DNA of 64,000 nucleotides. Origin: Cladopsammia gracilis. Lineage: Eukaryota; Cnidaria; Anthozoa; Scleractinia; Dendrophylliidae. The translations under genes and the position numbers were made by a program. The stretch is taken from NCBI GenBank assembly GCA_022457155.1, contig JAJGOT010000089.1, forward strand, positions 1,292,001 through 1,356,000. The letters are read 5' to 3'. The notes beneath the pieces are model-generated. The model saw nothing but the letters and a program-made list of their open reading frames with translations. It did no database searches and was not told the DNA's origin. Positions 20,408-30,532 of this stretch are shown here, piece after piece (the stretch's first letter is position 1; each line of letters starts with the position of its first letter).

Positions 20408-20670
20408 TAAAATTATAAAATTAAACGAGACTTACCTGTAAATTGAAGTTTGATTACGATTCTATCTTGTTATCAGTCCGGAACAAAGGAGTCACATGAG
20501 ATGCGCATGCGCGTTGCTGGTCAGTATTCAACGTGAGTGGTACAGGAGAAAAAGGAACGAAGGAGACGGAAGGGAAGGTGGATGAGGGCATGTGACTCCT
20601 TCGTTCCGGACTGATGACAAGATAGAATCGTAATCAAACTTCTACTTACAGCTAAGTCTCGTTTAAGTTT
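20408..20670. repeat. Foldback made of two inverted DIRS-type terminal repeats
   Basis: The left arm (about 20408-20500) and right arm (about 20596-20670) are inverted copies: ACGAGACTTACCTGTAAATT pairs with sequence ending in TTACAGCTAAGTCTCGT, and TTATCAGTCCGGAACAAAGG pairs with CCTTCGTTCCGGACTGATGA. The arms are related to the ends of the DIRS element that begins immediately to the right. Confidence 0.75.
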
Positions 20671-20789
20671 ATAATTCTACCTTGTCACCAGTCTACGTCA
20701 CTACGGAGTCACATGATACTTCAAAACTACTAATAGATGTAAACATTTTATCCCCATACATGAGAAATAAATTACAAAATCAGATCACA

Positions 20790-22231
20790 GTGTCTGAATT
20801 CAGCAGCACTGAGCCAAAATTAACTGTAGCCGTGTCAACAGGTTTACCATAAAATCTCGCAAAAGTGCTTGATTTTGATCACCCTGCACTCTTCATAATC
20901 TCTGCTAAGTTTAAACCTTTGGCCTTGCAACTAGACGCTGATGGATGCAGCTCTGCTGCTATGAGCAGAGAACAATACCAGCTGACTCTAACACTTGCTT
21001 GACCCACCTACAAATGGTATCCTTGGAAACAGGCTTAAATGGCTTGATATAGCTCATCAGTAACTGCGAGTGTCCGTTTCGCAACTGTTCCGTGCGCTGC
21101 AAGTATTCCCTAACATATTCTACCACGCAGAGTTTCTAATCGTTTTGATAAGCAAGTAAATCAATGGGTGCTAGATGTCATCCAGGTTTAGTCTAGCTGA
21201 TTCAGTTTCTCGCAAATAGTTATTCTGTATCTGTCATCCATTTCTTGAATATAGTTAACATCAAACTCGTGTATAGACTGTTCTCGCTATACAGTTGTGT
21301 GGCAAAGTAACATGGTCAAATTTAAAGTAAGCTCTTTAAGAGACAATGAACTCAAAGTATCAAAAGTTTTCAAATATCCTAATACAACCTTAACGTCCCA
21401 AATTTCAGTATATTTGGGCAGGGCTGGTTTCAACTCAAAAATCCGAATACTTTCAGAAGAAAATGATTATATTGATTTACCAGACTTAATTACAAAAATT
21501 TCTTGAAAACTCGGCTTCTTATAATTGCGATGTCTATGATTGTAAACTTAATTAAATTTATTTTTATTTATTTGTTTATTTATTTAACTACTCTTTTTCT
21601 CTAGTCTTTCTTGTGATCTATCTGTATATGTATTACATACGTGTAACCACTGCTCGCCTCGACTAGCTAACTTGCTAACTGCGAGCAGTGGATATTGCTT
21701 TCTGTAAAATATGTGATAATTAATTAATAAACAGTTAACAACGAATTGTTTATGGGTGCTCTCCAAACTTCACTCCATCCTTTAAAACAAGGATTGAGAA
21801 AAGCGCAGAGCGCGCTGTGTTTATAGCACTGTACCCTAGACCTGATTTGTATAATGAGACAAGAAATTCAATTCCTTTCGTTATTCCAGGTTGAAATACA
21901 TCAATGTTTTTGTCTCTACAGCACTGTTGCCATCTGCTAAGGTAAGTTTGGTACTGCTTGGAGGTACCCTCTCTCCATGAGGCCATAAGAACATCTTTTC
22001 GAGTAGGTTCATTTTTTGCCAGATTGGATGAGTTTCCTTGGGATGGCTTGGCAACTGAAATAGGTCTTTCCTTGCTTTGAGATACACTGGTTTTTGTTTG
22101 AGTAGCTGGAGAACTACTGGATACCATGTTTGTGTTGGCCAATCCGGCGGCACACAAACCCCTGTGCTCCCTCGCTCTTCAGCTTTTATAACACTGTTGG
22201 AATAACACTGATAGGAGGGAAAGCATAACAA
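20790..22231 (-). pseudogene. DIRS tyrosine recombinase, interrupted
   Basis: The N-terminal part (21750-22157) has WREGTSKQYQTYLSRWQQCC and SGLGYSAINTARSALFSIL, the core-binding domain of DIRS recombinases. The catalytic domain follows at 20790-21440: RPSLPKYTEIWDVKVVLGYL and, at the end, STFARFYGKPVDT with the likely nucleophilic Tyr. A TGA replaces a Trp codon shortly before that motif. Between the two parts, 21510-21745 is foreign, including a LINE 3' hairpin. The enzyme would join the circular cDNA to the target. It is disabled in this copy. Confidence 0.75.
21510..21745 (+). mobile_element. LINE 3' end fragment inside the DIRS recombinase gene
   Basis: It contains a hairpin with stem CCACTGCTCGC/GCGAGCAGTGG at 21647-21691 whose loop (CTCGACTAGCTAACTTGCTA) is related to loops at 1457-1490 and 32908-32941. 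AT-rich sequence on both sides is typical of LINE 3' untranslated regions. Edges are approximate. Confidence 0.5.
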
Positions 22232-22429
22232 TTAAAACTGGACCAATCTAGGCTAAATGCATCGATGGCAAACGCCTCTGGGTCAGGTCTGTAGGACACA
22301 TATTTCGGAAATTGGTGGTTTATACGAGGCAAATAAGTCAGTGTCAGGTTTGAAGTCTAGTCTTTAAAGGGCATTAAAAAGTGACAATTTGACAAGCTTC
22401 CACTCAGATTCTCTCTGGTTTCTTCTGGA

Positions 22430-22852
22430 TTAAAAATCTGTAATAAGATTTTGTTTGCCAGGAATATGTGCTGCACTGAGCCATATTTTATGAACTATAC
22501 ACCATTTCCAGATCTCCTCAGCTATAGAATTACAAATATCTGAGTCACTTGTTCCCATGTGGTTAATCACATTTACTGCTGTAGTGTTGTCACACATTAT
22601 TCTGATATGTGTGTTGTTTTTGTTTTTGTTTTTAGCAAACGTCTGAAGACCTTAAAGAATAGCCAGCATTTCCAAATAATTGATATGGTGTTTAGACTCC
22701 ATTTGGGACCAATTTCATCCTGAGGATACCCTTGCAAATTCAGGCCCCCATCCCACAAGGGAAGCATCTGTTGTTATTTGATGGTGAGGTTGTGGATCGT
22801 TTATTACATTGTACGCATTGTCCACATTTTGTATCCACCACTGTAATTCAGG
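22430..22852 (-). pseudogene. DIRS RNase H domain
   Basis: Minus-strand translation gives ITTDASLVGWGP, NYLEMLAIL and RIMCDNTTAVNVINHMGT, the Asp-Glu-Asp pattern of the RNase H domain in DIRS polyproteins. It continues directly from the reverse-transcriptase part above 22853. Stops interrupt the frame between these blocks. Confidence 0.65.
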
Positions 22853-24250
22853 TTAACTATGGCTGGACAAAGACATCGAGGCATCAAAATTACCCCTTGT
22901 TCTCTTAAGGGCTTGAGATTTATCTTTATCCATGTGTCGGTAGTAAACAGCCCCATGCATGACCCCAGGGAAATTAGAAACTATTTTCCCGATGACACTT
23001 GCTACTTCCCTAATAGATAGAGACGAGCTTGCTAGTAACTCAGTACAGGCCCTTTGTAAACCAGTAGCTTTCTCCCTGGTCAGTTGTATTGTCACAGTTA
23101 CCGAGTTTATTACAAAGCCCAGGATAGTAAGGACTTGTGAAGGTATGAAAATGGACTTCTCCGGATGCACGACCAAACCTAATTTGTCAAACAATAGAGT
23201 AGTGTCTGTTTAACAAATAGATTCCATTTGGCCGTGTGTCTGTTCAGTTATAGACCACAGATGACGTCAAAATGTGGTAAGAACAAAAAAGTGGCACACG
23301 AGCCGCAGGCGAGTGTGTCACTGATGTTCTTACCACATTTTGACGTCTTCTGTGATCTATAACTGAACAGACACACGGCCAAATGGAATCTATTTGTTTT
23401 ATACAATGAACAGAAAAGTAAAAAGAGTAAAATTACGAACTTGCCTCGTAGCGCTCGACTGTTCGAAGATTTGTTCCAGTTTAGGTATTTTTCAAGTCGC
23501 CAAGAATACTTTTCGTCTTGGATTCTTCTTTTTCTTGCTCGTAAACAGCTCCTGCTAAACATTTTTCGAGGCTTTCACTTGCCCAATCCAGAGTAATCTC
23601 GCAAGCATTTTCAAAACTGTGCGCCATGTTGGACAATTTTTCTATGACGTCAGCCGTGCGTCTGTACTCTGATAGATCATAGCCAACGACCAATCACAGA
23701 GCGCGTAGTATTCAGTTCATTGTATAATACATTTTGGACACATTTCTCATAAGTTTGTCCTTGCAAATAAAGGCCAGCCAGCAGTGTACTCTTGCTTGTG
23801 CAAAGTAGATAGGGGAGGCTTAAGGACAAACCATTGGGAAGCAGGTAAATTCATATAAATTCCCTTCCCAGATAAAGCGTAAAAATTTTCGATATGAAGA
23901 CTTAACAGGAATGGAGTAATAGGCATCCTTCAAGTCAACAGACGTCATAAAACAGTTTTTGGTGACAAGTTTAGTTATGGTGGAAAGTGAATCCATTTTA
24001 AAATGATAGTGGCTCACTGCCTCATTAAACTTTTTAATGTTACGTATAAGGCGGTGAGATCCATCCTTCTTGGGGCGGAGAAGTATACTAGAAAAGATTT
24101 GCCCAGGCCTAGGTGACACCTTTGTGATGATACCTTTCTCAAGTAATTTATGGACTTCCTGACAAACAAAGGGGTACTCTTGCTCCAAAAAGATTTGGTT
24201 AGGCAGTCTATGTTGAATAGGGTAGCAGTACATTCAAAACTCGCTCCCAA
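22853..24250 (-). pseudogene. DIRS reverse transcriptase split by an insertion
   Basis: The 5' part (23820-24233) includes ILLRPKKDGSHRLIRNIKKF and MTSVDLKDAYYSIPVK, with RT motif A Asp in VDLKDAY. The 3' part (22853-23194) contains LVVHPEKSIFIPSQVLTILG then REVASVIGKIVSNFPGVMHG. The palindromic repeat at 23212-23727 replaced or displaced the segment that should hold the catalytic YxDD box, which I did not find. It is a non-functional copy of the polymerase of the DIRS element. Confidence 0.8.
23212..23727 (-). repeat. Palindromic promoter-plus-ORF repeat, copy 1 (inserted in DIRS RT)
   Basis: The segment is an inverted copy of 55573-56100. Two arms of about 72 bases (23212-23284 and 23325-23398) form a near-perfect hairpin beginning AACAAATAGATTCCATTTGG. 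Outside the hairpin, on the minus strand, lie an inverted CCAAT box, a TGACGTCA site (CRE/ATF consensus) and an ATG at 23625-23627. The ATG opens a 48-residue acidic helical frame (MAHSFENACEITLDWASESL). A second TGACGTCA lies in the left arm. It looks like a mobilised promoter and first exon. Confidence 0.7.
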
Positions 24251-24654
24251 AAATTCAGAGCAGCCACCTGTCCAGCCTTAAATGTGTTGCATAAATTTTA
24301 TAAGTAATTCAATAAGTTGGGCAGAAAACTTTCAAACCCACTTACCATGGTAGTTATTTGAAGCAGTTGTTCCATCATTTCTTGTCGGTGTTTGGTGATT
24401 TTTTTCTTTTTGTTGGCCTTTCCACAAAAAAAACTTTTGGGGGGCCTTTAGAGTAGCGGTCATGTTGTTGAGAACTGTGCTGTTTCCCTCTACTATAGGA
24501 CCCGTTCTTAGATGTGTTTGCAAAGTAGTAACTAATTTTGCTCGCTACTTTAGCATCTCGCAACTGTTTGGCCAGGTCGTCCCTGAAAAGGTACTGCTGT
24601 TGATAGGCACTTCAGCACAACAAATGGAAGAATACTCAGCTTTCAATGATGGTT

Positions 24655-25320
24655 TAAGGTGGCTCCATATTGTTCAGCCCTCTCGTCTTTTGTATTCCAT
24701 CACAGTTAGCCCGATGGTGTGGCTAAAAATATTTTACTTGAAACCAGTAAATCTTTTATCAGTCAACAAAGTGGTATCCAAATGACGTCATCATTCGTTG
24801 CCATGGCAACGCGAAAAGAGGTCAAAAATACGCTATTTTAGACCATTTGAGCCTAATAACTTATAAACTACACGGTGAAAGTCTTTGTTTTCGATATATT
24901 TTTGTTTAATTGGCAAGAGAAACATTTTAACATCTTTTTTAAAAATTCTGTACGTAGAGTTCAGAGCTACCTTAAATGAACGTAAAAATGACATATCTCT
25001 GAATCCTATGTACAGATTTTTTTGAAAATTGGCACAAATGTTTGTTATGTTTATAAGACGAAAATATATAAAAATCAAAAAATTTCACCGAGCAGTTTTG
25101 AAGTTATTAGCCTCAAAAGGTTGAAAATGGGGTCTTTTTGACCTCTTTTGACGTTGCCGTGGTAACAAATTTTGATGTCGTAGCCACCTAAATTTGTTCA
25201 CTGGTTAAGTGTTTACAAACCTGTACTAAAAGTTTTCTCTTAACTTTACTGGTGTACCTGTGATTGAATATCATAGATGTATCATGATGGGAATGTTTAA
25301 ACTATTAGGAGCCACCTTAA
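24655..25320. mobile_element. TTAA-flanked non-autonomous DNA element, copy 1
   Basis: Termini are TTAAGGTGGCTCC and GGAGCCACCTTAA, so the element is bordered by TTAA on both sides like piggyBac-type insertions. A second full-length copy is at 56335-56996. The 666 bases contain no long reading frame. It sits between the RT and Gag regions of the DIRS element. Confidence 0.85.
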
Positions 25321-25800
25321 TTTCATCTCTTCGCAACTGGGCTAGTTGCGTGTTTAAGTTCCCCATCACTGTAATGGTGTCCACTTGTGCCATTATTTTG
25401 TTGTTATCTGAGGCAGAAGAATTATGAATCAGCATGTTTGTTGTTTGTAAAGTTGCAAATGTGATTTTGCGGATAATTTGCTGTAAATTTATATCTTCAG
25501 ATCTGTTTTCCTTTTCTTAGCATTCATCTGATTCCAGATCTCGGGATTGACTCTTATAGCCGTTATGTCAGAGCAGTTTTGAGGCTGTTTGTATTTGTCG
25601 GCCAAGCTTTTAATTTTATCGGAGGACAGCTTTTTGTCCCATCGTTTTCGAGCAATATCAGCCAGCTTTTGCTGGACTTTCTCGCCGTCAGGCGCATTTC
25701 CCTTTCGTAAACGTTCGTTGCCATTTTAGCGACACTTAGAAAAATTTTCACCAATTTTAGAATTATTTTTTCTATCAGAAAAAGAAAAATGGAATATAAT

Positions 25801-25872
25801 TACCTGGAATCGAACCCGGAACCTCTGCATGCTAACATCTCTCTCTTACCACTAGACCACTGGGTTGATCCG
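25801..25872 (-). repeat. tRNA-like relic (SINE head) within the DIRS Gag region
   Basis: On the minus strand, CCCAGTGGTCTAGTGGTAAG gives an A box and GGTTCCGGGTTCGATTCCAGG a B box and T arm. The intervening sequence does not form a normal anticodon arm, so it is a tRNA-derived repeat. Confidence 0.55.
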
Positions 25873-26061
25873 GCAAACCCAAGAAAAATTTAATTATAAA
25901 AGATGCTTTTCTTAATATATATCAATAACGGGTCACCCTAACCCTAAATCTCACCTAACCGTGAATCTAGCTTAGATCTAATAATCGCTTTACCTAGGCC
26001 CAATTTGATCTAATAATGATAGCCTATTTTCGTCCCAATCCAGGCATAAACTAGAGAGAAA

Positions 26062-26168
26062 TAGCATCGACCATTACAAGAAGGCTTGGTTACTAATGAA
26101 TGCTAATGATGGCATCGACCGTTAAAAATGGCATCGACCGTTTGCTAATAATGGCATCGACCGTTTAC
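26062..26168. repeat. Short tandem repeat ATGGCATCGACCGTT
   Basis: Three close copies at about 26111-26166, plus related GCATCGACCATT at about 26065. The last copy leads into CGTTTACGAAAGGGAAAT, which is the inverse of ATTTCCCTTTCGTAAACG at 25697-25714. Confidence 0.65.
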
Positions 26169-26905
26169 GAAAGGGAAATCAGCGGTGGCGTCATCCTCCT
26201 CAAAGCTGTTGGCGAAATCTCGAAGGAGCTTTGTCTCTTTTTTTTGTTGCGGGGGTTTCCCGCTCTTTTTGGCCGGTGGCCGGAGAACGCTCGGTGAGCA
26301 TTTGAATGTCGTCTGCATCGTCCAGCTCGTCACTAGCGTGGATATTGATATTTTCATCCGTGTGGCTATCGCAACGGCTTCGTTTGCCTAAAGTGCGAGA
26401 GTTCTCTTCAGACTCAGAGTCTGAAATATCCGAGACGTCGGATGTGGACTTTCGTTTTGAGCCCGGTGGGCGCTCGCCTGTGTTATTCACACAATTTAGC
26501 CAAAAGGCTAGCCATTTTACCCATGTTTTCGTTTATGTTATCCAGAGACATAGCAAGGTCTTTGTTACTGGAAACAGTTATAGGATTTTCCCTGCTAGAA
26601 GAGCTGTTGGAGGTGCCATTCACATGGGCCGATGGCGTGGTATCTTCACTAGTCTTTTCGAAAAGAAAATCGCCCAATCTGTGAAAAAAAATTAGTAAGT
26701 CACCGAAATTTGGAGCTTACCTTCCTTCCTAGGTATAACTCCATTGAAATAAGCGGCGAAGTTGAAGATTCCCAGTGATTAAAGACAGAAAGCACTCACA
26801 AACAATGTACTATTCCAGTGAAACGCAAAGCAATGACCAGCAACGCGTATGCACATTTCATGTGACTCCGTAGTGGCGTAGACTGATGACAACAAGAATA
26901 TAAGA

Positions 26906-27530
26906 TTTCATTTCCGCAGTTCATATATGATTTATTTCATATATATCATTTCACAATATAATTACAAGCAAGAAAACAACAAACAAACAAGAGTAAACGT
27001 AATATTTCAGTTTTTATTACAGGCATGGGTATGGATCATGTATCTGTTTATGTTCGGACGTTCATATGTTATCTGTCACGACTGGAAACAAAATTTATAA
27101 GAATAAAAATAAATTGAAAGTGGTCACACTTTTGGGCACCGCACTCTAAATAGATCTCCCAAGCGAGCACTCAAAACCACCAAAACATTTCGGTTTGTCT
27201 GTCCACCTTCCTTATCCAAAATGAAAAACTCATCATGACAGCTCACGTTTTAGTATCCTACATATGTTAGGACGTCTTAAGTTTGAATTAAAGGTTTGCA
27301 AAACAAAATCGTGACCTACAAACTCATCAGGCAAAAACAGAGATTGTAGTTACCGAAAAGGTAGTATTCACATTTAAGCAATCTATTGAAACCACTCATA
27401 AATTACGGTCTGTTCCTCTCACGGAATCTTGATAGATGGTTTGACTATATAAGAACTCTAACCTCCTGTTCTTTAGACTGGTATTGTAACAGCTAAGTTA
27501 ACAAGATGGCGGTTACAAAATCAAGCCTAC
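26906..27530. other. Intron sequence, no gene seen
   Basis: AT-rich. Contains the diverged counterpart (about 27020-27105) of a block near 18500-18580, in the same orientation. No exon recognised. Confidence 0.4.
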
Positions 27531-27763
27531 CTTTAACACCAGAGGAAACGTTGTGTTGGGTGCAACAGCTTTCTCAGGGATATCCACAGTCACGCCTGGA
27601 TAATAGGGAAGGTCAAGTGAACCACCATTCGATGTGATGGTGTAGGAGGGAGACGACTTGAGACGGGAAACCACTGTGTACGTGGAGCATTCAGTTATGT
27701 TAGCTCGTGCAATAAAACAGTTTAAGTCGGACATGTCCTGAGAAGAAGCGTAGTTATCGATAC
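27531..27763 (-). CDS. ZU5-domain exon (first half of a ZU5-like domain)
   Basis: An acceptor TTGGTTACAG precedes and a donor AAG/GTAGGC follows. The translation runs from a Cys/Asn-rich linker (DLNCFIARANITECSTYTVV) into NGGSLDLPYYPGVTVDIPEK and APNTTFPLVLK, the characteristic start of a ZU5 domain (Gly-Gly-x-Leu ... Ile-Pro-x-x-Ala). The exon ends in phase 0 and fits the phase-0 start of the exon at 17055, whose sequence continues the domain. It therefore belongs to the same transcript, spliced across a 10.5 kb intron. Protein function is not known. Confidence 0.8.
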
Positions 27764-28334
27764 CTGTAACCAATATAACGGATAATTAAAAAACAACCGG
27801 CAAAAACCCCCACATAAACTTGGTGTGGATGACAATCGATGCACTGATGATATTTCTTCACATACCTTATTACTTTGACAATTGTTATTTTGAGAAGAAA
27901 CAGTCTCGATAAACAGATGTGTCAAAGGAAAGTATTTTAGCCAACAAGAAAAGAAAGCATATAAATAGCTTTGACAGTCTAACGGGTCACAGTGTTAATA
28001 GTAAAGATAAACGGCGACGGGTTCAATTCCTAACCCATTGATTTTTCTAGGATTAGCTTTATCCAGCACAGTTGTTGACTATAAAACTGCCTAAAAAGTT
28101 AACAGTCAATTAAAGTTTATAACAAGCCTTTGACGGCCCAATGACGTTCGCGTTGAAATCTACTACAGCTAGGTAACGAGTTACTCGTGTCAGAAATGCA
28201 AAAAAAATTGAGGCACCGACTTCGTTTCGGAGATAAGATTTCTGAAGGACCACTCTAATTTTGAAAAATTCGGTCTTGTTTGAAAACTTATGCCGATTTT
28301 CGTCGCTCCCCAACTAATTGCCCCTGGGTCTTCG
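27764..28334. other. Intron sequence, no gene seen
   Basis: No exon or repeat boundary was recognised between the ZU5 exon and the dispersed repeat starting near 28335. Confidence 0.4.
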
Positions 28335-29069
28335 AGGATGTAAACGAATATGAACAGCAAAAAAGCTTAAAGGTATTTTGCATTTCGAGTGCTTTGATAG
28401 ATAAACGAAATTTAATTTATGTCTTTCATTTCTTAGCGTGACAATACAAATACGCCTTGTTTGAAATAGGAGAGAACTGGACACGGTTATGCGCTAAAGG
28501 TCAACTTTCATATGTCGTCAGTGGATCTGTTCTTCAAGTGAAAATATATCCTTGCGTTTTTCTACTGGACATAATATGCAGACCTTGAAGATCACACGTA
28601 TCGTCTCGCGGAATACGGTATTTGTATATGTAATCGCATGGGCCCGAGTAAAATTAAGGATTAATATCACGCGTGTTTTCAGCTTCTGAAAACACAAGTG
28701 ATAGTAATTCTTAATTTTACGAGGGAACATGCGATTACTTGTTTATAATGTAGAAGGAATTATAGGGAAACCTTTCAGAATTTTTAAGAGTCACTCAGAC
28801 TTGAAACTATCCGAAGTGAAAATACTCTCTCGCAAACTTACAAGAAAAACTTTTCAACTCACTGTGGTTAAATAAATTTCTATTCGGTCAAACATACATT
28901 TGGCTGTTATGTACATCTAGAGAATATCGCCTGATTTTTATCAATACAAGACATTTTACGACAAAAACAAAGCAAGTTTTATTTACGCGTACCTGTGTTT
29001 TGAAGTTTTTGCCGCTTTGATAACAACAACAAATGGCGAGAGTTCACACTTGCTTGCACGTTTGGCGAT

Positions 29070-29325
29070 TTAATTGCTTTCTTTCACTTCTTTTAGCTTT
29101 ATTCTTTCTCCTGTTAAACGTATATTTTCCCTTTCAACAAAATCTGTCAAAGTTCTTTGCTTTAGGTCTGCAGAAATCCGCATTTTTTCAATGAAGTGAT
29201 GGAACTTTAAAACCTTTTGTCGCCATGAATGAATTTCTTCGAGGTCTTCAACATCGCAAACTGGCCTGCAGCCAAGATTTGACACAAATAATCGTTTCCT
29301 GTTTGGCGTAAAATGCTGTAATTCA
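29070..29325 (-). CDS. Coding-like terminal exon of unknown identity
   Basis: After an acceptor-like TTCTACAG at about 29326 the minus strand is open to a stop at 29070. The product is charged and helical (EEIHSWRQKVLKFHHFIEKM, ADLKQRTLTDFVEREN), with two Cys near the start. An AATAAA on the same strand lies about 80 bases downstream (about 28985). It is inside a dispersed repeat, so it may belong to an unrecognised mobile element. No family could be named. Confidence 0.35.
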
Positions 29326-29470
29326 CCTGTAGAATTCCTTTCTTAGGTATCTTCCTATTTCATACCTTTTTTATAACAAAATCTCCGGCGAAACACGCGA
29401 GCGCTCCGTTTGCAAATTTTCTTCTAAATCCCGCCAAGCCAACTGATTGCAACGAGAACGACGCGCTCAA

Positions 29471-29580
29471 CCAATCACGAGTGAGTAATTTTAATGCTCG
29501 ACCAATCAGGAGTGAGTAATTTTGCCCTCAATTAATAAAAAATGCCTTCTTCGTCAGCCAATCAGCATTCAGTAATTTTT
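29471..29580. promoter_or_regulatory. Three spaced CCAAT boxes in a short repeat
   Basis: CCAATCACGAGTGAGTAATT, CCAATCAGGAGTGAGTAATT and CCAATCAGCATTCAGTAATT occur at 29471, 29502 and 29558. They lie upstream, relative to the minus strand, of the coding-like exon at 29070-29325. Sequence in between is otherwise AT-rich with an upstream CpG-containing block, as in a promoter. Confidence 0.45.
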
Positions 29581-29900
29581 TCCTCTATATTATAATAAAA
29601 GATATCGAGCCGTGTTTATAATTTAAACATACCATACATTGCGTCACGCGATAAAAAAAACATTAGCAATCTTATTGTAATAAATTAATTAAATAAAGTT
29701 ATGTATCTATGTATGTATGTATATCTTAATGCACTAAAGCTTCCACAAACTTAACGAGTGTCTCCTCAACCAAATCGACTAAGCACATGTCTAAATTCAA
29801 AATTTCTTTTTTTGCAAGGAAGGGTCGCTCAAATATGCGCCAGCGATGTGTAAAGCATTTCTTATTCACGGGTTGGTTCACAGGAGCCTTTCATTCCTGC

Positions 29901-30532
29901 CGAGAATTAGAAAAGAGAATTATCTAGCCAAAAAAAGTGAGGGTTACCGGCCATCCAAGCGAGTTCAATCCGAGCAAAGCTAACGCAACGGCTACCAGCC
30001 CCTTTTCTGTTTAGATTTCTTTTCTTTCTTTATATTTCTTCCTTTGCGCGCGTGCTCATGCATGACGGAGAATGCGTTGCGACATTTATTGCATGCGCAG
30101 TAATGATGCGCATTAACAATTAGTGCAAACGCCCTTAAGACCACTAAGGTCGTTATTCAGGATCCACTAAACCGTTAAAATGTTAAATTAGACAGTTTTT
30201 GTCAACTTTACTGCCAAAACAGTACTTTTAATATTTTTCATTAAAGTGAAAAGTGCAAAGGTAAAACTGGGATTAATGCTTAATATTCTGGTACCAAGAC
30301 CCAGACCGGCCCTTTGGTTTTTGAGGCTATTCTTTCCCCACATTTTAGTCTGGCGTAGTTCCTGGTTCAGTTTCGCACTTTTCTACGACACCTCGATTTA
30401 ATGGAATGTTAATTAAGCGTGTTTTAAGGGAGGTAGCACCACTGGTTTTTACCACTGATATAGAATATTTGCAGGGGCAATAAGCATACGGAATTTACAC
30501 AACAAACATTACAGGGATCTGATACAGGATAC
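29901..30532. other. No gene seen
   Basis: Intron-like sequence; contains pyrimidine-rich and CpG-containing stretches (GCGCGCGTGCTCATGCATG at about 30055) but no exon was recognised. Confidence 0.4.

Larger units (their letters stand above)
25330..26721 (-). pseudogene. DIRS Gag-like region with candidate 42-bp intron and tRNA-related insertion
   Basis: Minus-strand pieces include MASLLAKLCE, SDISDSESEENSRTLGKRSR, DADDIQMLTERSP (26200-26677), and downstream MATNVYEREMRLTARKS and RVNPEIWNQM (25500-25740). These acidic, Ser-rich and helical stretches fit the first ORF of DIRS elements. A consensus donor (AAG/GTAAGC, 26721) and acceptor (TTTTTTTTCACAG, 26679) define a possible 42-base intron near the 5' end. 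The middle is interrupted at 25720-26160 by a tRNA-related repeat and duplicated blocks. Gag identity rests mainly on position. Confidence 0.5.
20671..26902 (-). mobile_element. DIRS-type tyrosine-recombinase retrotransposon, decayed, with nested insertions
   Basis: Inverted terminal repeats at 20671-20716 and 26859-26902 (shared CAGTCTACG then CACTACGGAGTCACATGA) enclose, on the minus strand, a Gag-like region (about 25330-26720), reverse transcriptase, RNase H and a tyrosine recombinase. This order and inverted repeats are diagnostic of DIRS1-like elements, which integrate by tyrosine recombinase and lack an integrase. Insertions within it include a palindromic promoter-like repeat (23212-23727), a TTAA element (24655-25320), a LINE tail (near 21510-21745) and a tRNA-related repeat (near 25760-26170). 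Stops and frameshifts show it is inactive. Confidence 0.85.
28335..29900. repeat. Dispersed repeat family, longer copy (contains a coding-like exon)
   Basis: Blocks at about 28335-28630 and 29585-29850 match, in the same order, about 36850-36962 plus 43713-44225. Shared phrases include CGCTAAAGGTCAAC, CATATGTCGTCAGTGGATCT, GAGCCGTGTTTATAATTTAA and GGTCGCTCAAATATG. The other copy lacks about 28740-29580, where the coding-like segment at 29070-29325 lies, and was the target of the BEL/Pao insertion. The element type is unknown; terminal repeats were not identified. Confidence 0.65.

Noticed and set aside
25930..25960. CCCTAACCCTAA, telomere-like sequence
   Set aside because: Only two units in an internal repeat; too short for a telomeric tract.
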